64,000 nucleotides of DNA from Cloeon dipterum (GCF_949628265.1 NC_088790.1:19100545-19164544), one strand, 5' to 3'; shown: positions 11,874-26,384, numbered from the stretch's first letter. Notes: a model not told the origin generated them from the sequence alone. A program made the numbers and translations.

Positions 11874-12167
11874 TTAGGAACAAAAGTGGCGGAACTTTCC
11901 TAGATATCCGCGGCAGTTGGGACACGTGTGGTGCACATCCATGCATTCTTCTATGCAGCAGGGGATGAGGCAGCAGCCAAACACCCCTCTGTACTTAATA
12001 AATAACTAACTTTAATTTGGAAAAGTGCTATCATACCCAAGGAGACTGATGACAACGCCAGAGAAGTAGGCGACAGGGCCAGGAAGAACGTGCAGATCCG
12101 TTTCTACCCTTTGCCGACAATGGGGGCAATTGACCCACATTTTCTCTGGAAGCAGTTCAACAGGCAT
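11874..12167 (-). CDS. Minimal LITAF-domain protein
   Basis: Two exons (complement): 12037-12167 and 11874-11988, about 81 residues. LITAF-domain proteins sit on late endosome and lysosome membranes through a hydrophobic hairpin flanked by two halves of a zinc-binding site. Here the first knuckle is CPHC, followed by the hydrophobic stretch PVAYFSGVVISLLGG, the Cys-rich CCLIPCC and the second knuckle HHTCPNC. The N-terminal proline-rich PPxY-type region usual in the family is absent. The only in-frame Met before the knuckle is at 12167 and a stop codon lies a short way upstream with no acceptor visible, so the protein seems to be just the domain. A missing upstream exon is the alternative. 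It is a tandem neighbour of the LITAF gene at 13080-13993. Confidence 0.8.
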
Positions 12168-13079
12168 TTCGTTCCGCAGTTCAGTGGTAATAGCATTTAA
12201 TTATTTTAGTACGTCATGATAAATATTATGCTTCGTTGACCATTTGCCACACTGTGCTGACTTGATTCACCCTTATCGTGGGTCAAGGTCATTTACGCTT
12301 TATGTTCATTTCAATCGGAACAAATGCAGTTTTAAAATTGATCAGTCAAAAATTTAAATGTTAAAAATTTTATTGTTCAATTTCACTCTTTTTAATTCAT
12401 AAAATATCACTTCTTGATATTTTTTCTGCGAAACTAAACACAAGATTTTTTCATCTTAAACAATAATGCTTTATTATTTAAATTTGTCAACAAGATTGAA
12501 AATAATTATTATATAGCTTTAAAAAGCAGGCACATTGATTGTGATTTTCAGATATATTGGATAAAAATTATTTCTTAAAGACAAAAAGTCAAAATAGAAT
12601 TATGTATAGTGTATAGTATATTAAAAACATGCATTTTAAGTTTACGTCAGGCACTCCATAAATGACATCAGAACCTTACTAGATTAGTTCAAGGCGCTCA
12701 TAATTTGTTGCACGCTACAGCATAATTAAAAATATTCCACAAGGCAAGGTAAAATGCAAATAACCATCAAGTAAATAAAAAGAAATTCGGACATTCAAAC
12801 TCTTTAGGTATGAAGATATTACCATTTTACGCAACTATTTGTATATCATATCTTCTCACCAACCAAAAGAGTACAGTAGTTGTTACATTTTTTGTAAACA
12901 AAGATCTAAAAACAATTTCTATGAGACAAAAGTCACATATTAAATTTATGTATTAATGTTTTCGACATTTTGCAAAAGTTCGGACAACACGAGGCAATAC
13001 TACGACGTTGTGCCGAAGATACATGCAAATAAAGTACAATTCCAATGGTTTGTGTGTTTGGACGACTTCAGATTGCAGC
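12168..13079. other. AT-rich spacer between the two LITAF genes
   Basis: No exon was recognised. The stretch probably contains the promoter of the short LITAF gene and the 3' untranslated region of the longer one. Confidence 0.4.
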
Positions 13080-13993
<914 letters not shown>

Positions 13994-15875
13994 CTGCAAA
14001 AATTTATCTCCTTGTTTAATAATTGCTGAACAGAAGATTAGGTTAAAAAGCTTAAATGGAAATTAATAATAAAGTTTATTCAATGAAATGCGAAATTGAA
14101 ATGAGATAATATCAGGGTTAGCGCAGTCAGAATACAAAAGTTTTTAGTTCAAAGGGAACTATTTAGGGTGTTGAAATTCTTAAAATTGGAGCTAAAACTC
14201 ATATTTAACTCATTAGGGGATTTATGGAATGACGACTTGACCAGTAACATTATTTAAAAGATATGAGGCATTATTTTCAAACATTTTTGCATTATAAATT
14301 TTCTCCATAAGCCCCATAAAAGGGTTTTTCTTACTTTTTTGGACAAGGATCCCTCACTTCCTCACATATTGATAACTCGTAACTTTTGGTGTTACGCTTC
14401 ACACGTTTTTGTGCAATCCACCTCAATTTAACTAGCTTTCTCCTTAATATCATACTATCGAATCCTTGGAACCAATAAAACTAACGTCTCGTGGTTAAAA
14501 TAGGCTTCACGTTCACAACGCATCGTGTGTGGAATAAGGAATAATGATGATTATGCCGATAAAGTGCCGCATGAAGTAGGCGTAATTTTTATTTGCACTG
14601 ACCCAGATGCCTGACATTCAATACTCATTGTCCTAGAGCGTTTGTTCAGTTTGCGTCGCGGCTGTCGTGTTGCTCTCGCGCGAGACAAGAGCACACATCA
14701 TAATCTAAATTTAAACGGTACTCGTCTCGAATGAATGGAGTGCGCCATATCACTCTCTCGAGTATTGAGAAAAATTCCTTCAACATGACAGCAGGCAGCA
14801 GGAGCTCTCCTTTCTCCCCCTCCTGTCTGAGTGAGCGCGACCTTACTTTAGTGTCCAAATATAGACAGCGAGTGAAATGACAGCTTCGCACCGTGCTGGC
14901 CATAAAAATGTAAAATCGACTGCAGCTCCGAAAAATGACGCTCACACAGGCGAAATGGAAAGCGGCTGCGTTTACGAGCACACTGAACTTGGTTGCCATA
15001 GGAAAATGAAGGGGAAAATTTATGATCACAATCGTTCATGCAGGCACATGAGTAGTGTTTTATAATTTACCTCAATTTTTGACATCTTTCCATCAATTCT
15101 CGCACGAGTGGATAAAATTGAATAAAATAAGCTTGAATTTAATATCACTAGAAATTTTTCAATTTTTATTTTATAACTGCTCTTTTTAGATCAAGTTTGC
15201 TCTAAATAATATTGGCAACAAGATGTGCTACTGTGAATTTAAACTTAAAATTTTTTTTAGATTAAGAGAGGCTCACAGGAAGAGTAGTTGTTGTTATTCT
15301 TTATCGCAGTGGAAGCAAGTATTTTGCTGGCGTCTGGTACTTTCAAAATATCAACATTAAGCAAGCCCAAAGAGTGCGCTTTGTGGCTTTTTATTACGAG
15401 TAATTTCTTACATCAATATTACCGTCGACCAAGAAAGATCCAAGTGTTGATCGTACGCCCGTACGGGAAATTTAGAAAAAAGATCGTGTGAAAATGGACA
15501 AAATTGAGATTGTTAAATTAATAAACATTATATTTTATGTGCGTACAAATTAAACACAGAATATCATTGAATATTACTGTGGATACTTCTTATGCTTAAT
15601 CATCATTTAGCCGTCATACGCGAGGGAGAACGTATAAGGCGTATAAGATATCTTTCAACTTCAAGGGAGTGCACTGTTTCACTGTTTTTTATTGATAAGA
15701 AAAGCTACTACACGCAGCAATAAAAAATGGCAATGTGTGCTCAGCTTTGAGCTCGTCCCGTAGGGCTGTCAAAGATTTGCTCTCTTTCTGAACCGCGAGT
15801 TGATCGCATTCATAATGAACAAATTTTTCCTCGAAAAGCTGGCTCCCGTGGGAAGTGTTAAGGAACTCGATTCAC

Positions 15876-15927
15876 TTCTAGCAAGAGACGGAAAAAGTCT
15901 CTAGAATTTTTCCGTCTCTTGCTAGAA
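15876..15927. repeat. Perfect 21-bp inverted repeat with 10-nt loop
   Basis: Positions 15876-15896 (TTCTAGCAAGAGACGGAAAAA, 21 bp in total) and 15907-15927 are exact reverse complements around the 10-nt loop GTCTCTAGAA. The perfect match suggests a recent event or selection. No coding context was found. Confidence 0.8.
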
Positions 15928-16761
15928 CCGGATTTAGTGCAAGGAAAAAAGTATGAAATTTTTGTGTAATTCTAACCTCTTTTTTCCTCTTATTTGAGAC
16001 TTCTTTTGCCTCCTCAGCGCCAACCCAAGCTGGATGGACGGTGTTTTGAGAACGTTTCGCTGTTTGTGCTCTTTGCAACGAATTGCCCATGTTGGGCGAG
16101 ATAACAAACTGAAGCGGTAGCGGTACCCCCAACAAAACATTATTTTGTGACAGTCACACGCGATAGTATAAATAATACTATAACCAAGTATCTACATTTT
16201 GGTGCGTTGCACGAAAACTATGTATACAAATCGTTATCATCATGCCGAAAAAGGATAACGCCCATTACATTTCCATAGATTCACTGAGGCTGATACTCAA
16301 ACTCACTATGCAAAGCTTATCAAGAGATCATCAAGATTAAAATAAAACACTAAAAATCGAAATAATGTCCATAATATTGTAATACTTTTAATGTTTAAAA
16401 GTAGAGTGAAATATTTATCAGTTCATTGATTTCATTATTAAGTGTGATGTAAATTAACGCTAGAAATTTAAAAGACAGCAAAAGAACATTTTTCCTCAAA
16501 ATTGGTGCAATTAGTGGCTATAGACATGACATCGAAAAATCTGTTATGGAAAGGGAAGGTCGGTTTGGTTTGCAAAACATTTTCGTTAAAATGTATTACA
16601 CTTTTTAAATATTTATAATTTCACCAAATTTGGGTGCGAATCTTTATTTCTTATACATATTCTCCATTCAGACACACTTAGATGTACAAAGACCAAATAA
16701 CGACAGTAATAATAATATTAAACAATAAAATAAAATCTAGTTATAAATTGATCTTTATAGG

Positions 16762-16827
16762 GACTCACACTTCTCGCTCTCTCTGATGGGAAGAATCAAT
16801 GTCCTATCCTAGCGAGAAGTGTGAGTC
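16762..16827. repeat. Short hairpin repeat, copy 2
   Basis: The 17-bp arms are perfect (GACTCACACTTCTCGCT at 16762-16778, its reverse complement at 16811-16827), with a 32-nt loop containing GAAGAATCAATGTCC. It shares arms and loop word with the copy at 781-837. Confidence 0.75.
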
Positions 16828-18483
16828 TACCATACGTTTCTGCAAGGCTATTTTGACGATTGAACTCAAAAAATTGTATCCTGAACTATAATTTTTGCAA
16901 AACGAGTGGAAAATAAACGAAATAACTTCGCTACATCAAACGCTGACCTTTTAAATTTACCTTTGTGATATATCATTCTTATTTTTAGTTTAACCCCGTT
17001 AGCAGACAAATTGAGGGCCGGGTCACGGTTATTAATAGCACTCCTATCCTCGACAGAATTAGCATGTGGAAAGCATGGAAATCAGTATTATTTAAATGCC
17101 AATGACACACACTATAACAGTCAATGTAAAATATTGTGTACGCCAGCAAGGTATGTAGTAAACCATCCCGACAGCGTTGCGCGTTGCTGCTGGCGACAAA
17201 ATCGGAGGAAAAACAAGATCCCAGGTCAAATAATTACCTTTTTAGTGGTGCAGTAACAACCTGGTAGACGGATCGGACGCGAGGGTCGCAGACAAGTCTT
17301 CAAAAAAGAAGAGGAACAAGCGAAATCAGCAGAACAAACTTTGTGAGGCGGACTCACGCCCTGAAATCACTCCGCGAGCTTGTGATGCAACTCATTTAAT
17401 TCTGCGAACGCCAAGAGCATAGACTGCGAGTGGTGGGGGTGTGGCCACCAATGTATCTTTGGGGGACATATGTATTATGACGTCACTGGAGCCAGCAAGA
17501 GCACCAGTATCACGCACCATGGAAAGCCCTAAGGTTGTTCGATTTTCCTTTTCCTCAGGATGCAAGTTATCAGATCTACTTGTTTTGCGTCGTTGCGAAT
17601 GAGTTAATATGTATCAATTATTATTACGAACGTTTCTGTTTTTAAGTAATTTTTCCTCAACAGTTTTTATCGGGCGGAAAATTAGAGCTATTATCATTTT
17701 AACAAAAGTACTTTCCTTAATGATATTAAATTTCTCTCCTTTTTAAATTTGTTAAGAAAAAAATAGTTGAATAAGAGGATATGAAACCAATTTGAAGGTT
17801 AATTATGCTTATCCTTTAAGATTTTAATTGAATCCACCTAAAGCACCCAGCACTGTTATAGGCGCGTGTGCCTAGTTAGTAACTTTGTACTTTTTATAAT
17901 AACTTATAACGAAACTAAGGGCAAAATCAAACGAAACAATGGAATTCAAATTGCAACTGTACATTTTATTATATTTAATTTTTTTGAACTACCACAAAAC
18001 AGTACAAAATATTCAGAAAAATATTGTTATGCATAATAATATTCTATGAAAAAGTAAAGTCTTTTTAAATATCAGAAAATAATTCTATGTTTCTATTGTC
18101 ATTGTAACAAGCTAGAGAAAATATCCGAATTAAAAAATTATAGTAAATAAAATTTTAGAAAATCTGACTAACAAGAGAGCCAAAGTACCCAAAAATATTT
18201 TTTAGCCCTCTGGCTGTAAAAAATTACAATGACGCACACAACACATTATTTGAAAACGACTACAATCGCCCCTCTGGATATGTAATAAAACTACTTAAGA
18301 AGCCATCCCATTTGGATGGTTTTAGAAAGCAAAAAATACTCTTGCAGATATTGAATGAGAATAACAATAAATTCGTGTGTATTCTTGAGCAAAAGTGGCA
18401 GGCGGTGGCGTTTGGTTACTAATTACTATTTAGGAATGAAATCTAGTCTTTGAGAGGAAATCTAATATATTTACGCTACTCTT

Positions 18484-21400
18484 CTATCTTGCTGTCAACT
18501 CATCCTGCTGCTCATCCAACATTTGAATCGCATCCTGAGGTGACGCGTACATCGCAGTCAATGCATATTCTGAAACACATGACGTAACAGTAAAAAATAT
18601 TGAAGGTCAAAGGTCGAATGAAGAGTAGCCAAGGTACAAGATTAATACAAAAACTATAAAATGATTAATTTGGCAGTTCAATGAAATTTGATAGCTGAGT
18701 GAGTACTACGACAGGGTACAAAGCAACTCAAGATTTAATCTCTTACTTAGAAGGTTTATTCGTCGACAGATTACAAGACAGATGGTTTTAAAATTACACA
18801 ATACAAATTATCAAATTGAGCTGTAGACAGCCGATCCACACGTGCCTGGTGTCAAAAGCGGGGCTGTCAAAAGTGAATCAACTTATTAGTGCAGGCAGTG
18901 CATAAATTCAAAATAACGAAAGGCATGCAACGTTCCAATCTGCATATCACAAACTAAACAAACAAACAGCGTGCAAAAAGTGATTTACCAATAAGTGTGA
19001 TGTAGTCAGATTTTTAATTTATAAATCGGCAGCTGGTTCTGTAAAAAGCTCGATTAACTTCCTCCACCGTTGGGTAGCAAATTGAATCTGTTAAGGCACA
19101 GAAACTAACCTTTGACTTCCTCCTGTGGTTGCCAGTCGGCAGCATTGGAGCGGCGCATCAACGGTTGTACTGCAACGTGCAGGCAAAAGAGCACAAATGT
19201 CGCGATTGAGTAGGCGAGGAAGGTGTTAGCACCTCCAATATCGTTGAACAGGATCCCACCAATCAAGCTGCCCATGGATACGCCTGAAAATATTTTTAAT
19301 TACTCCTCCTCCTCCACAAAACTGTTCAATAATATTTTCCTAAATTCCAGAAATGTAATACTTAGTAGAGTTTAATATTTTGCCACTTTCAAACAATGTT
19401 TTCTTCAATTTTCAAACAATGTTTGAACTGATTTTACATTTTAAGTTTCATTTTTTCAAAATTAAACAGATCGGGGGAGAAAGCTATAGAACCAACCCTT
19501 AGGGCATCTGGGCATGATTGAAAATAGAACTGCGGCGCCAAATATTGAAAGGAAAATCTTGCGCAGTAAAATATTTTCAGATTTAACCTAGCAATTAGTA
19601 ATTTTTCCAAGCCTTACAAAATTCAAGTTTTGAGGTCTCGCAATATAATTTTTCCCATTTGATTACGCTATTTTTTTGCTTTAAACATTTTTCAAAGAAT
19701 GATGTAAGTTTAGGCTACCTATTCCTTCAAAAACAGCGCCGACTAGTCCCTGGATAGTCGCCTCAGTGCCAGGAGGTGCAACCTTGCTGGCGTACGAGGT
19801 CATCGTGGCATAAAAAATACCGAACGTTACTCCGTTCAGCAGCTCAATGGGCAACACCCACCAGGGGTTCACCAGCCAGTAGTAAAGAAAGAAGCGGAGG
19901 CTCAAGCCGAACAACACCATAGACATTGCGTGGATGTGGCCGATTGTTTTCAGCACCCAGCCTAGAAAAGTTAATTTTTTTTACTGGAAATTATGTTGAG
20001 ATTTGAAAAATTACTTGATATGAAAAAGAACGGCAGTTCACCGCCAAAGCACTGGATTCCCATCACTAGACCTTGAAGGGTTTTTATCCACTCCAGTGAA
20101 GAGCAACCTTGAGCTGCAGCAAGGTCTTCCAGGAACCTGACAAATTGAGATTGTAATTTGTGTATGTTTTGAATCAAACAAATGGTATAAACTTGCTCCA
20201 AAAATTAAAAATTGCAGTGATGTTTAAATTAAAATGATCGCCCACAAAATTGTAAGGATTAGTTAATATGATGATTTCAAGTGTTGATATTTTAACGTAG
20301 TCATAAAAAAATATAATAATATATTTTAAATCACGTTTTATAACTTAAATTTTTCCACTGGTTTTCTATTTTGGTTAAAGTCTTAAATTGGGACCATGAG
20401 GCTACTTACCAAAATAAAAAGTTCCAAATGAGAGCAGTGCACATTCCGACTGCGATACACCAAATAAGGAAGATGTTGATTTCAGGTCGAGACAGTAAGC
20501 GGCCTATGTCTCGAACAATACTGGCTGACATTTGCGTGTGAGACACCTGATGTGACAAACTTTTGTTAGAAGAAACGATTCCAATAAATATTAATTATAC
20601 CTTCAGTCTGGTGCTGACTAAAAAGTCCAGGGCAATGATTACTATCGTCATGTAAAACACGACGGAGTAATTTTTTTCAGTGCGGCCCTTGCTGAACTCG
20701 TCGACAAGGAAACCAGCCAGGACGGAAAAAACACCCCAGCCAATCGAGCCCCAGACTCTCTGCTTTCCATAATTTTCAGGTTTGCTGCCAAGTAAATCAA
20801 AGCAAATAGCGTCGCCAATGCTTGTGACCACGGCCATTGAAATCCAAGCCGTGAGCATAAGAAAGGCAAAATAAATAAAACTCCAGCTAGTTGCGGATGC
20901 CTCTTCAGTTCTTACATTGAGGACGTCATTTACTACAGGCTCCTTGCATGTAACCTAGAATTCAAGGCTGTCAAATCGCATCAACTCATACAATGTTTGC
21001 TTACACGGCAGGGAGATGTTGAGATGGAGTTATTGCAGTACGGAATAACACTCTTTTCCTCAAAAATTGCCGTTTTCACGCGGAAATAGAGGCAGTCCTT
21101 AACTTGCATGGTATGGATCATAGGAACTGATGCTTCAAATGACAAACTGTGGTCAGCGGCGCTCTTGCAATATTGGCTTAAGCCCCAACTTTGACACAAA
21201 TCTGTATTCCATTCATTTCCAGAAACCTTTTCCAAAAAGAAAAAAAACATGTTAAACAAAGCAAAACTAACTATAGAGGAATTTCTCTTAGTTAGTCAGT
21301 TAAGAGTTACAGCAACAAATCTAATGATAAAATAGATAACGCTGAGAGAGAGGAAATTGATAAACATGGTAATGGTCAAAATTTATTGTTGTAAAAGGAT

Positions 21401-22013
21401 GATATTAGGGCAGCATGCTTTTAGTCAAAGCTATCTCAAAATATTCCTATTGCCTTTAATCAAACTATTGAAAGATAATATCATTAAATTTAAAATACAA
21501 TACTTACCGTAGGACAGTCAATTTGACACCGTATGGTTTTGTTGCCGGTATTAGCCAGCAGCCTGGTCAGGGCACAATTGTCAGTCTGGTTGCATGTCTT
21601 AAAAAAGGTTTCTAAGCCACAGTCAAGATCAATGCCAGACTCTCTAGGAGTCAGCTCAGTGCCAGGAGTGAAATTAATTAAAAAGAAAAGAATGCCAGTG
21701 AGGGCTAGAAAAGTCATGAAGAACTTTTTGTGCCATTTGAGCCGGTCGGCAAGGCCGCCGAAGAGCGGCTTGGCAATCATGCCAGCCACTGGGAGAACCG
21801 TGTACAGGGTGCCCACAACAACTGAAGAGAAGCCGAGTTGCTTGGCAAAAGTTGACATGAACGGAACAACAGGTGCTGTGCCTGGATAGTAAAGAAATTT
21901 AATTAAATTCGGTCGGGAAGAAGAGAGTGTTGATTTTGATCCTCACCTCCGTTGAATAAGAAGTAATGGGCCTTCATGGGCAGCAACAATGAGTTGACCT
22001 TGAACTTGGTCAT
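18484..22013 (-). CDS. MFSD6: MFSD6-like major facilitator superfamily transporter
   Basis: Exons (complement): 21947-22013, 21508-21881, 21005-21226, 20601-20954, 20410-20546, 20015-20136, 19719-19961, 19110-19283 and 18484-18569, about 592 residues. It is a multi-pass membrane protein of the MFS_1_like/MFSD6 group. Diagnostic parts are the N-terminal LLPMKAHYFLFNGG block leading into helix 1, KPLFGGLADR in the helix 2-3 loop (MFS motif A-like), a large Cys-rich extracellular loop around residues 110-240, GDAICFDLLG and WGSIGWG in the middle, and GTEATIQGLVGAVFEGIG followed by GSLIGGILF near the C-terminus. MFSD6 substrates are poorly defined. The vertebrate protein has been proposed as an MHC-I receptor, and the insect role is unknown. 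The last exon gives a short charged tail. The 5' untranslated exon is probably above 22040. Confidence 0.9.
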
Positions 22014-24250
22014 TTTTAGTCAGGTCAGTTTTAAGTGCAACTGCAAAACAAGAACATTGTTATATGTTATTATGTATTTGTATAGCAACCGAGTTTTTAA
22101 ATTTCAAGGTATTACATAACAAGGTACATATCTAAAATGTATATTCCAATATTTAAAAAAAATAATAGTTTTAAACAGATATAACTCTTTTGTGACTGAA
22201 AACAGTTAAAGCTAGAAAAACAAAGGACCAGAAAATTATCGTTTCAGTATTGTATCATACATAAATATTTATATGTTTAGCAGCATTTAAGAAAACGGAG
22301 TGGCTTTCAATTTCACAAGAAGGTGGAATGCATTAAAAGTGTCTTACAAAGATGACTGCAGGTATTATGTACGTGACTCCAAAGACAACAACTCGAAGTT
22401 AAGCTCTGTATGCGCAATAACAGTCTCGAGAGATGGGCGGAATTGCAATGAAGCAATCTTTTCCTTGCAGCATGAAGGCCAGCACGTTTTGGTCCCTAAA
22501 TTCGTCCAAGAACACCAAGATAGGCCTCTTCTTGGCGATTTCAGCTGAAAATACCACAGCATTAAGTCACCACTTAAACTGGTAAGCCGCAATCGATTAA
22601 ATACTGACCTTTGACCTCGCCGAAGCTGCTAAACACGTGAATCGTGTATCGGACAGACAGCCATAACAAAAGTTTTAACTTTCAACAAGTAGCGCCGGGT
22701 GCCGGTGAATTAAGAAGTGCATCTGCGCATCTGACCACGCCCCCAGACGCGTGCGCTCCTCCTGCTCCACCTGTCCCTGTCCTGCTCCTCCTGCTCTTCA
22801 ACGCTACTTCTTGATCTCAACTAAAAGCGCGGCGCCACGGCGCCAGATCAAAAATCAGACACTGCGAGCATCATAGAGGCACAGATCTTTCGTCACACAA
22901 AGGTATCGGGAAAAGTAATGAGACTGTTAGAAAATTTCGCAATTCGCTGAACAAAATATGATAAAAGAAAGATGAGAAATATGTACTACAATCATTCTTG
23001 CCTTAAAAGATAAATTTAAAAGGGCTTGACCTGTGCGGGTTAAAATTTATTTTGCTTTCTTTCACATCTCATGTCATTTACATGTCCCTTTCTAAGTTTT
23101 TTACAAAGAAAAACTTTTCAAATAATTTTAGATCTTTTTTCTGTTGTCGTATTTCAAATTAACGTTGCTTTAAATTTCCAAAATAAATATATTATATATT
23201 ATTCTTAAATTATACATTTTATAGTTTCTAGAATAATATTCTACTTAATAATTTTGAGAAGATAATTTATGGATGTAGTATAAAAAATGCTTGTAAAAAA
23301 GTAAAAATTTTATCTCTGAGATAATCATAACTATTCTCGACTCAAGACTAAAATAATTTAATTTATATTTTAAAAAATTAAAAAAAATAACAAATGAAGA
23401 ATATTTAAATACAATTAATAATTTTACAAAACCAAAACTTGTTTTTAAATTTTGAAGTGCAGGAATGGCATAGATCGAATCCTTCTATAGCTGACTGCTG
23501 AACTCATATGGAGATTCCACACTTAACCAGCACTTTGCGAAAGTCAATTTTGATCAAATTACACCATTTTCATTTTAGTTTTTCAATCTGCTTGGAAAGT
23601 CAAACAATTGAACATTCACACACTGCATAATAATATACTTTTATATTAATGTTCTATAATTCTCTGACTCTGGTGGAAGAGCTCAAATAACTGATACGAT
23701 ATATTCTCGAAATTTAAAAATTAAATTTTGATAAGTTATGCGTTTTTTACGCGGTGTGCTATATATTAAAGGAAATGAAAAATATTTAATTTAAAAAAAA
23801 ACTCATTCAATTGCCTAAACTGGCTTGAATAGCGCTCCGACAAATAACGTGAGGTATATTCTTACGCTCTTTCTTGCTTGGCATTTTTTTCTTCTATTGT
23901 GTAGGAAGAGAAAAACATGCACGCATATATATAAAAGAACGAGGAAATTTTTGTCTGAATGCTATGCAATGTTTTATGGCTTAAGGCTCGTGTGGAGCAA
24001 ATTTTTTGCTGTCAATCGTTAAAATGCCGAAATAAATCATTCAAAAGGTTTAGTAGAGAATTTAAAGTCTTCCTATTTGAATTTTAAATTTTTCTTTAGT
24101 TTGTTCAAGAGATGGCTTTTCTCGCTTGTCTCGGTGTTTTGATTTAAAATATTTTTATTAATGTGACGTTCACGATTTAAATTGGTAATTTCAGAGGTTG
24201 ATGCTACGAGACAGCTGCACTTGAATCCTTTAAAAATTCAAATAGTCATC
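22014..24250. other. Intergenic DNA between MFSD6-like and P450 genes
   Basis: The stretch 22040-22900 is likely the 5' region of the MFSD6-like gene, with a GC-rich patch at 22690-22860. From 22900 to 24180 it is very AT-rich and I see no gene. A TTTCAG acceptor at 24194 belongs to the P450 leader. Confidence 0.4.
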
Positions 24251-26384
24251 ATGGCCCTCCGGCTACTTCGAGGTCGTCGCCCGGAATCGGCGGCTTGCAA
24301 GATGATCCTAAGACGCTACAAATCTTACAAGGAACTGCCGTCGTTGAAAACCCTCCCTTTGATTGGAAGTGCTCACCTGTTTGGTGCTAAAGGTGATTTT
24401 CTTGTTGCATATATATGCATCTTTCATATTTTATTCCAATTTTGTACCTATTCTATCGCAGGGCCTTACAACTTCAGCAGACTAACCGAAGCTGTTGATG
24501 ATATTTCAAGGAATTTAGGTCCCGTTTTTAAGTTGAAACTGGGCAGCATGGAAATGGTGATATCCATTGACCCTGAAGACTCCAAAAGGATGTATCAGGC
24601 AGAAGGTCTGAGGCCGTTCAGACCAGCATTTCCTGCTTTGGAGTGCTACAGAAAGAATACATTCGGCACTTGCGGAATCGTCCCTGGGTATATATTTGAT
24701 TTAATTTTTTGCTATTTTAAGCCATATTGGATTAGTTTGATGTTTTTCTCTCATATGCAGAAATGGAGAAGAGTGGTACAAATTCAGAAAGGCCATAAAT
24801 CCATTGCTGAAGCCTTCCATTTACAAACCCTATTATGGGCGGCAAAAGCAAGTGGCGGAGAAATTTGTAGAGGGTCTGAAATCGTGCCTTGACAGCCAGA
24901 ACATTCTGCATGACGTCCACTCACACCTAACGAATTATTCAATTCTAGGTTAAATTTGTCCCTTAATTTTATTAAAAATTACAAGAGATTTAAATTTATG
25001 CAACCAACAGCAATTGCTGTGGTCACCCCTGGAAATATGGAGGTGCAGCAAGAGGAAGAATTCAAGCTGATTAGCCAGGCCAACGTGGATTTCATGGACG
25101 GTCTACACCAAACTCTACTCGGGCCGCCGCTGTGGAAATTGTTCGCGACCAGGGGCTACAAGCAACTCGCGACCTCGCACCAAACGTTCCATTCCATTTT
25201 AAAAAAGTACCTAAACGCTGCAAGAAACTCTTTTGAAACAAGCAAAGATGTTTTTAAATCAGAACACCCGTTTTTATATGAAATCATGCAAACGGAGGCG
25301 CTGTATGATGAGGACGTGGTTATGCTTGCTATGGAGTCATTCATCGGAGGCATTGACGCCGTAGGCTATCTATTAAATTGTGTTGAAAATATTTCTTTTA
25401 AATATAACTTTGATTTTTTTAGACAGCCACGGTGGCCACAATGTGCCTGCATTATTTGTCACTCAACAAAGAGTGCCAAGAAAGGGCTGCACAAGAGAGT
25501 AGAAGTGGCGCTTCTACCTTTCCTTACGTGCGGGCATGTGTGAAAGAGACCCTGAGACTTTCGCCTACTGCAGGCGCCAACTCGCGATACTTAGCCTCAG
25601 ATGCAGTCATTGGCGGATATCACGTGCCAGAAAAGGTGAGACAAATAAATCGGTTGAATTAAAATATAGGTTTGCCATTAACCACAGGAGATTTTTAAGG
25701 GGGCCAACTGTACCAGAGTATTATTTTAATTTTTTACATTTTGGAATCAAATAATTTAACGCTGACCTTGTTATTAATGTTTTTTTTTAAATAATGTGAA
25801 ATAATAAAGATTTCCATGATAAAGTCTGTGAACATTCCTTTTTTAATGTTGAAAAATTGATAAATTCCCAAACCCAAATTAACTCACAATCAATTCTTCT
25901 GCTGTTATCAGTGTTTGGTGTCAGCATTCAGCTCGGTCACTTCAATCAGAGAGTCGTATTTTGACCAGGCGGCTAAATTCGCGCCTGAGCGATGGATGCG
26001 CGGCGAAATATTTTGCAGGGAGCACCATCCGTTTTCCTCGCTGCCGTTTGGCCATGGTCCTAGAATGTGTCCTGGAAGGAGGTTGGCAGAACAAGAGTTG
26101 GAGTTGGTCATATCAGAGGTAAGGCAATGACCCTTTTTCGTTAAGTCTATTGTACCTTTGAAATCCACTTTAGCTAAAGCTTGCTTCCTTTCCAATTCAC
26201 TTTCTGGAGATTAAAAACCAAAATGCGAGCGAAATATTTAACTAGTTCCTGCATGATTGTATTTCAGATTTTAAAAGAGTATGAAGTCTCGCCAACTGAC
26301 TTGACTCCTGTCGGAATGGTCTTCAGAATGAACAGAGTTCCTGAGAGGAAAATCAACTTGCGTTTAGTGAAACGTGCTTCCTAA
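24251..26384 (+). CDS. Cytochrome P450, mitochondrial clan
   Basis: Exons: 24251-24392, 24462-24687, 24761-24948, 25011-25360, 25423-25635, 25912-26118 and 26268-26384, about 480 residues, slightly short for the clan. The start at 24251 gives an Arg-rich N-terminus (MALRLLRGRRP...) that looks like a mitochondrial presequence rather than a membrane anchor. Seen motifs are C-helix WYKFR (WxxxR), K-helix ETLR at 344-347 (ExxR), PERW at 398-401, and the haem loop FGHGPRMCPG with Cys at 426. The I-helix reads GGIDAT around residue 302, where most P450s have (A/G)GxDTT, so the usual proton-relay Thr is Ala. Insect mitochondrial-clan P450s include the ecdysone-synthesis enzymes and CYP12/CYP301/CYP333-type detoxifiers. 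I cannot assign a subfamily. The upstream Met at 24182 precedes a likely acceptor and was not used. Confidence 0.88.

Larger units (their letters stand above)
13994..18483. other. Long intergenic stretch without a supported gene
   Basis: It probably contains a non-coding first exon and promoter for the LITAF gene (13994 to about 15060). Two hairpins (15876-15927 and 16762-16827) are listed separately. A TGACGTCA palindrome (CRE-like) occurs at 17478-17485. Open frames here are short, have no flanking splice logic and no recognisable domains. The end near 18000-18480 is the likely 3' untranslated region of the MFSD6-like gene. Confidence 0.4.

Noticed and set aside
14646-15029. 127-codon minus-strand open frame
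   Set aside because: No recognisable domain, no splice logic and mixed composition. It probably overlaps the untranslated leader of the LITAF gene.
17011-17256. 81-codon plus-strand open frame starting MRAGSRLL
   Set aside because: The weakly hydrophobic start could suggest a signal peptide, but there is no homology, promoter or codon bias to support it.
17478-17485. CRE-like TGACGTCA palindrome
   Set aside because: A single 8-bp match in intergenic DNA far from a mapped start site is expected by chance.
24182-24250. Upstream ATG as start of the P450
   Set aside because: A TTTCAG acceptor falls inside this extension, and the Met at 24251 gives a proper Arg-rich mitochondrial presequence.
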